A stretch of DNA of 8,011 bases from Clostridia bacterium (GTDB lineage: Bacteria; Bacillota_A; Clostridia; Oscillospirales; CAG-272): the NCBI GenBank assembly GCA_017472105.1, contig JAFUQY010000247.1, positions 1 to 8,011 on the forward strand, in the 5' to 3' direction. Made by a program: the position numbers and the translations under genes. The notes under the pieces were generated by a model. It worked only from the letters and a program-made list of their open reading frames with translations. It ran no database searches and had not been told where the DNA came from. Positions 5,581 through 8,011 of the stretch are shown here, one piece after another; positions within the stretch are counted from its first letter, which is position 1; each line of letters starts with the position of its first letter.

Positions 5581-5607
5581 CGCAATCCCTCCACGGCGCG
5601 CGTGAGC
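5581..5607. repeat. Direct repeat E, unit 1
   Basis: CGCAATCCCTCCACG followed by a divergent G/C block and GTGAGC. Matches 5640-5666 at 21 of 27 positions; the units are 59 bp apart, start to start. Confidence 0.5.
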
Positions 5608-5623
5608 CCGGATAAAGAACAAT

Positions 5624-5740
5624 TCAATTAACGAGATCACGCAATCGCTCCACGTCTGCTGTGAGCAGGGTCTCGGCGGTCCCTGCGAACTCGCGAACAG
5701 TTTTCTGATAGTTTGGACGTAACCAATCGGAATCGCACCC
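5624..5740 (-). pseudogene. Possible decayed minus-strand gene end
   Basis: On the minus strand a 38-codon frame runs from just after an in-frame stop (5741-5743) to TGA at 5624-5626. It has no start codon of note. Its peptide, including YQKTVREFAGTAETLL and ADVERLRDLVN, looks more protein-like than the other shadow frames. The upstream part in another frame (about 5745-5859) reads RFFGGLRVQYQIAAEG, so a frameshift near 5720-5745 could have split one older gene. I recognise no family. It could equally be chance. Confidence 0.18.
5640..5666. repeat. Direct repeat E, unit 2
   Basis: CGCAATCGCTCCACG, then TCTGCT and GTGAGC. Second unit of the pair beginning at 5581. It falls within the minus-strand frame 5624-5740. 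Confidence 0.5.
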
Positions 5741-5952
5741 TCAGCTGCAATCTGATATTGTACCCGTAGACCGCCGAAAAATCGGTTTAGACAAAACGTT
5801 GTCAAGAAAAATCCCCCCGAAGCTGACGTAACCATATCCGTGCACTCCCCGTAGAGCACATTACTTCGTCAGTATAAAAGTTTTGCGGAGCTTTTTCAAA
5901 AGCGACCGTATCCCCTTTACTTCATCCCCCAACCAACTACAAAAATCCCCAC

Positions 5953-5959
5953 AGGAGGT
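5953..5959 (+). promoter_or_regulatory. Strong Shine-Dalgarno site that sets the glycosyltransferase start
   Basis: AGGAGGT lies seven bases before ATG 5967, a near-perfect site at normal spacing. It decides the start against an in-frame ATG at 5883, which would add 28 residues and has no such site. It also stands out because mreC, mreD, dus and the flavin reductase gene have none. Confidence 0.9.
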
Positions 5960-5966
5960 ACCCCAT

Positions 5967-7217
5967 ATGAATTTTCTGATCTGCTCCGTCACGGCGGGCG
6001 AGGGACATAATTCCACTGCCAAGGCGATCCGGGCTGAGTTTGAGAACAGCGGACATGAATGCACCGTGCTCGATACGTTTGATTATATCTCGCCGGAGCT
6101 TGCCAAGGTTATTTCTGAGGGTTATCTCCTCGTCACGGAGAAAGCGAAGGCGGCGTATAAAATCGGGTACCGGCTTGCCGAACGCGAACGCAGACATCCA
6201 CTCCGCGAGAAACTCCCCGAAAAACTCACCGAAGCCTTCTATGACAGCCGCGATGAACTCATCACCGTCACCATGACCGACGACCTCGCTGTCTATATCA
6301 ATAACGGAGACTTCGACGTCATCCTCTTTACCCACCCGTTCGCAGGCGCTCTGCTCCAGATGATGAAAAAACGCGGGCTCATCCATAACCGCACCGTCGG
6401 GATCCTCACCGATTTCACGTTCCATCCCTACTGGGAACAGTGTACCGCCAATGAGTTCGTCGTCGTTCCGGATTCGCTCCTTCTCCCGCAGGCAAGACGC
6501 AAGGGCTTCCGGGACGAGCAGATTCTCCCACTCGGCATCCCGATCAATCCGAAGTTTGCGTCTTCCGTATCCAAATCCGAAGCCAGACGAAAGCTCGGAC
6601 TCGATGAGAACCTTCCCACATTCCTCCTCATGGGCGGCTCCATGGGCTACGGTTCCATGGCTGAGAACGTCCGGAAAATCGATACCTTTGATTTTGACAG
6701 AAATTTCCAGCTCATCGCCGTGTGCGGAAACAACGCCGACGCGAAGGCTGAAATTGAAGAATACGCGAAAACAGCAAAGCATCCCATCCTCACCACCGGA
6801 TTCGTAGATTACGTCAGCCTCCTCATGGACGCCGCTGACTGCATCATTTCCAAACCCGGCGGACTGACCACCAGCGAAAGCCTCGCAAAATGCCTGCCCA
6901 TGATTATCGTCAATCCCATCCCCGGTCAGGAGGAGCGCAATACCGAATTTCTCCTCAATAACGGATGCGCCATGGCGTCCTCGAAAACCTGCCCCCTTGA
7001 GGAGTGCATGTACCAGCTTCTCTCCTCCGAAACGCGGCTGAACTCCATGCAGGACTGCATCCGCTCCATTGGCAAGCCCAATTCCACCCGCGATGTCTGC
7101 GCTTTTGCCGTCGATCTCGCTCATACCCCGTTCATTGAAGAACTCCCGGACGACTGTTCCGAAAGCGACGTTTATATCTACCAGAACGGCGTGTTCACCA
7201 AAGATACTCAGGAGTAA
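5967..7217 (+). CDS. MGDG synthase/UgtP-like glycolipid glycosyltransferase (GT28 family)
   Basis: 416 residues. The N-terminal MGDG-synthase-type acceptor domain covers about 1-170, with GEGHN (11-15) and TDFTFHPYW (148-156). The C-terminal GT28 donor domain covers about 185-385, with LPLGIPINPKF (187-197), GGSMGYG (223-229), SKPGGLTTSESLAKCLPMI (295-313) and NPIPGQEERN (316-325), the nucleotide-sugar site of MurG-like enzymes. Known relatives: B. subtilis UgtP, which moves glucose from UDP-glucose to diacylglycerol, and plant MGDG synthases. The likely role is glycolipid or lipoteichoic-acid-anchor synthesis at the inner membrane face. No membrane segment is evident, as in UgtP, which binds peripherally. 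Sugar donor and number of sugars added cannot be told. The start is set by AGGAGGT at 5953-5959. rsmG follows after 2 bp, so the two are one operon. The tail (about 390-416) is acidic and not part of the domain. Confidence 0.92.
   Translation: MNFLICSVTAGEGHNSTAKAIRAEFENSGHECTVLDTFDYISPELAKVISEGYLLVTEKAKAAYKIGYRLAERERRHPLREKLPEKLTEAFYDSRDELITVTMTDDLAVYINNGDFDVILFTHPFAGALLQMMKKRGLIHNRTVGILTDFTFHPYWEQCTANEFVVVPDSLLLPQARRKGFRDEQILPLGIPINPKFASSVSKSEARRKLGLDENLPTFLLMGGSMGYGSMAENVRKIDTFDFDRNFQLIAVCGNNADAKAEIEEYAKTAKHPILTTGFVDYVSLLMDAADCIISKPGGLTTSESLAKCLPMIIVNPIPGQEERNTEFLLNNGCAMASSKTCPLEECMYQLLSSETRLNSMQDCIRSIGKPNSTRDVCAFAVDLAHTPFIEELPDDCSESDVYIYQNGVFTKDTQE
7210..7214 (+). promoter_or_regulatory. 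Shine-Dalgarno site for rsmG inside the preceding gene
   Basis: AGGAG overlaps the last codons of the glycosyltransferase gene, five bases before ATG 7220. It supports translational coupling of the pair. Confidence 0.85.
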
Positions 7218-7219
7218 TT

Positions 7220-7969
7220 ATGACCTATCAGGAATTCTCAACCCTCTATCTCAGCGCGATTTCTCCCGATCTGCCGGGATTCGATTCGCTCTATCCCGCC
7301 GCGTCTTCCGATGACTGCACGAAAAAGCTCTTCGCCGTTACCGAAAAACTCATTGAGAACGCAAAGAAATTCAACCTCACCTCCATCCTCGAGCCGTCGG
7401 AGATCGTCCGCAAGCACCTCATCGACTCGCTCATCCCGCTCGGTCTCTTGAAAAACGCCGGTATTTCCTTCTCCACCGCTCTCGATATCGGTACCGGCGC
7501 CGGATTCCCGCTTCTTCCCATGGCATGCGCCGCACATGACGTGAAATTCACCGGCATGGACTCCACGGCGAAGAAAATTTCCCATATCCGGGAAACGGCA
7601 GAATTCGCGCAGATGGATAACGTCTCTGCCGTAGCCGGACGCGCGGAAGAGCTCGCTCACGATACCCTCCGTCAGTCGTTCGATCTCGTCACGGCACGTG
7701 CGGTTGCGGCTCTGCCCGTCCTCATCGAGCTTTGCGGCCCGTTTGTCAAGGTCGGAGGTCACTTCTGCGCACTCAAGTCCAATATTGAAGGCGAACTTGA
7801 AATTGCCGATAAGGCCGGACGTGTCCTCGGACTCACCAATATCGCTGTCATCGACTACGAAATCCCCGGCGGTGATAAGCGGTGCCTCGTCCTCTACCGC
7901 AAGACTGCCCCAACTCCCGCAAAATACCCGCGCCGCTACGCTGAAATCACAAAACGCGCCCTCGGCTGA
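7220..7969 (+). CDS. rsmG: RsmG, 16S rRNA (guanine-527 N7) methyltransferase
   Basis: 249 residues, near the family norm (about 205-240), slightly long at both ends. Motifs in order: FNLTSI (51-56), KHLIDSL (65-71), the SAM-binding LDIGTGAGFP (88-97), the acidic MDS (113-115) at the end of the next strand, AGRAEE (139-144), VTARAVAAL (157-165) and the C-terminal TPAKYPR (232-238). Known reaction: N7-methylation of G527 (E. coli numbering) in 16S rRNA using S-adenosylmethionine; loss gives low-level streptomycin resistance. ATG 7220 is 2 bp after the glycosyltransferase stop, and its AGGAG (7210-7214) lies inside the end of that gene, so translation is probably coupled. rsmG usually sits near mnmG or parAB; pairing with a glycolipid enzyme is less usual. 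The first 30 residues are not conserved. Confidence 0.97.
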   Translation: MTYQEFSTLYLSAISPDLPGFDSLYPAASSDDCTKKLFAVTEKLIENAKKFNLTSILEPSEIVRKHLIDSLIPLGLLKNAGISFSTALDIGTGAGFPLLPMACAAHDVKFTGMDSTAKKISHIRETAEFAQMDNVSAVAGRAEELAHDTLRQSFDLVTARAVAALPVLIELCGPFVKVGGHFCALKSNIEGELEIADKAGRVLGLTNIAVIDYEIPGGDKRCLVLYRKTAPTPAKYPRRYAEITKRALG

Positions 7970-8011
7970 GATTCCCCGACAGCGTGCGAACCATTCATAC
8001 AAAGTCCCGTC

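Larger units (their letters stand above)
5574..5966. other. 393-bp intergenic region before the glycosyltransferase
   Basis: No intact gene. A direct repeat of 27 bp (5581-5607 and 5640-5666, 21 matches) shares CTCCACG and GTGAGC. GACGTAACCA occurs at 5716-5725 and again at 5825-5834. Hairpins include GCAGGG/CCCTGC (5665-5670 with 5681-5686), GACAA-AACG-TTGTC (5790-5803) and GCTTTT-TC-AAAAGC (5890-5903). TATAAA at 5873-5878 could be the -10 box of the downstream operon, but no good -35 is seen about 17 bp before it. Bases 5909-5953 contain no G and lead directly into the ribosome-binding site. A possible decayed minus-strand frame is described separately. Confidence 0.6.

Noticed and set aside
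5344..5859. 171-residue minus-strand frame overlapping the end of the flavin reductase gene
   Set aside because: About half of it is antisense to the flavin reductase gene. Only its upstream part is kept, as a possible fragment of an eroded gene.
5883..5966. 28-residue N-terminal extension of the glycosyltransferase from ATG 5883
   Set aside because: It would translate through the AGGAGGT site and the G-free leader; relatives start close to the MNFLICSVTAGEGHN form.
5937..7124. 395-residue minus-strand frame across the glycosyltransferase
   Set aside because: The + strand gene carries clear GT28 motifs, whereas the minus frame shows none and extends through the ribosome-binding site.
7970..8011. 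Start of another gene after rsmG
   Set aside because: The 42 bases show no ribosome site or start codon, so nothing can be supported.

Overview
The window is a bacterial chromosomal segment with seven protein genes, all on the + strand. It suggests an uncultured Clostridia-type Firmicute, perhaps Oscillospiraceae or Christensenellales-like. Reasons are the maf-then-mreBCD order typical of Firmicutes, a Firmicute-like MreB, a UgtP/MGDG-synthase-type glycosyltransferase, strong preference for C-ending codons, and small hairpin repeats of a style I remember from gut Clostridia. The assignment rests on protein resemblance only.

Layout: 1-200 is the C-terminal end of a Maf nucleotide pyrophosphatase. 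201-794 is a long gene-free stretch made of repeats and hairpins. 795-3899 holds mreB, mreC and mreD, the rod-shape and cell-wall elongation genes. These three usually sit nearly end to end; here they are separated by 232 and 409 bp filled with repeated or palindromic DNA. 3957-5573 holds a DusB-like tRNA-dihydrouridine synthase and, 6 bp later, a flavin-reductase-like protein with a lysine-rich tail. 5574-5966 has no recognisable intact gene. 5967-7969 is a tight pair: a GT28/MGDG-synthase-like glycolipid glycosyltransferase and the 16S rRNA methyltransferase RsmG, 2 bp apart. 7970-8011 is a short non-coding end.

How the genes work together: MreB (cytoplasmic filament), MreC (membrane-anchored periplasmic or extracellular scaffold) and MreD (membrane protein) form the elongasome core. 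The glycosyltransferase probably makes glycolipids, so it is also an envelope gene. Dus and RsmG modify tRNA and rRNA.

The most notable structure is non-coding. The same two repeat families, A (113 bp core) and B (about 95 bp), occur in the same order upstream of both mreB and mreD, and B carries a terminator-like hairpin just before each gene. A 133-bp element with 27-28 bp inverted ends sits between mreB and mreC. Four of the six complete genes here with an assignable start lack a visible Shine-Dalgarno sequence if the weak mreB case is set aside (mreC, mreD, dus, flavin reductase), whereas the last two genes have strong ones. I see no CRISPR, tRNA, rRNA, intact transposase, phage gene or defence system, and no clear novel protein system.
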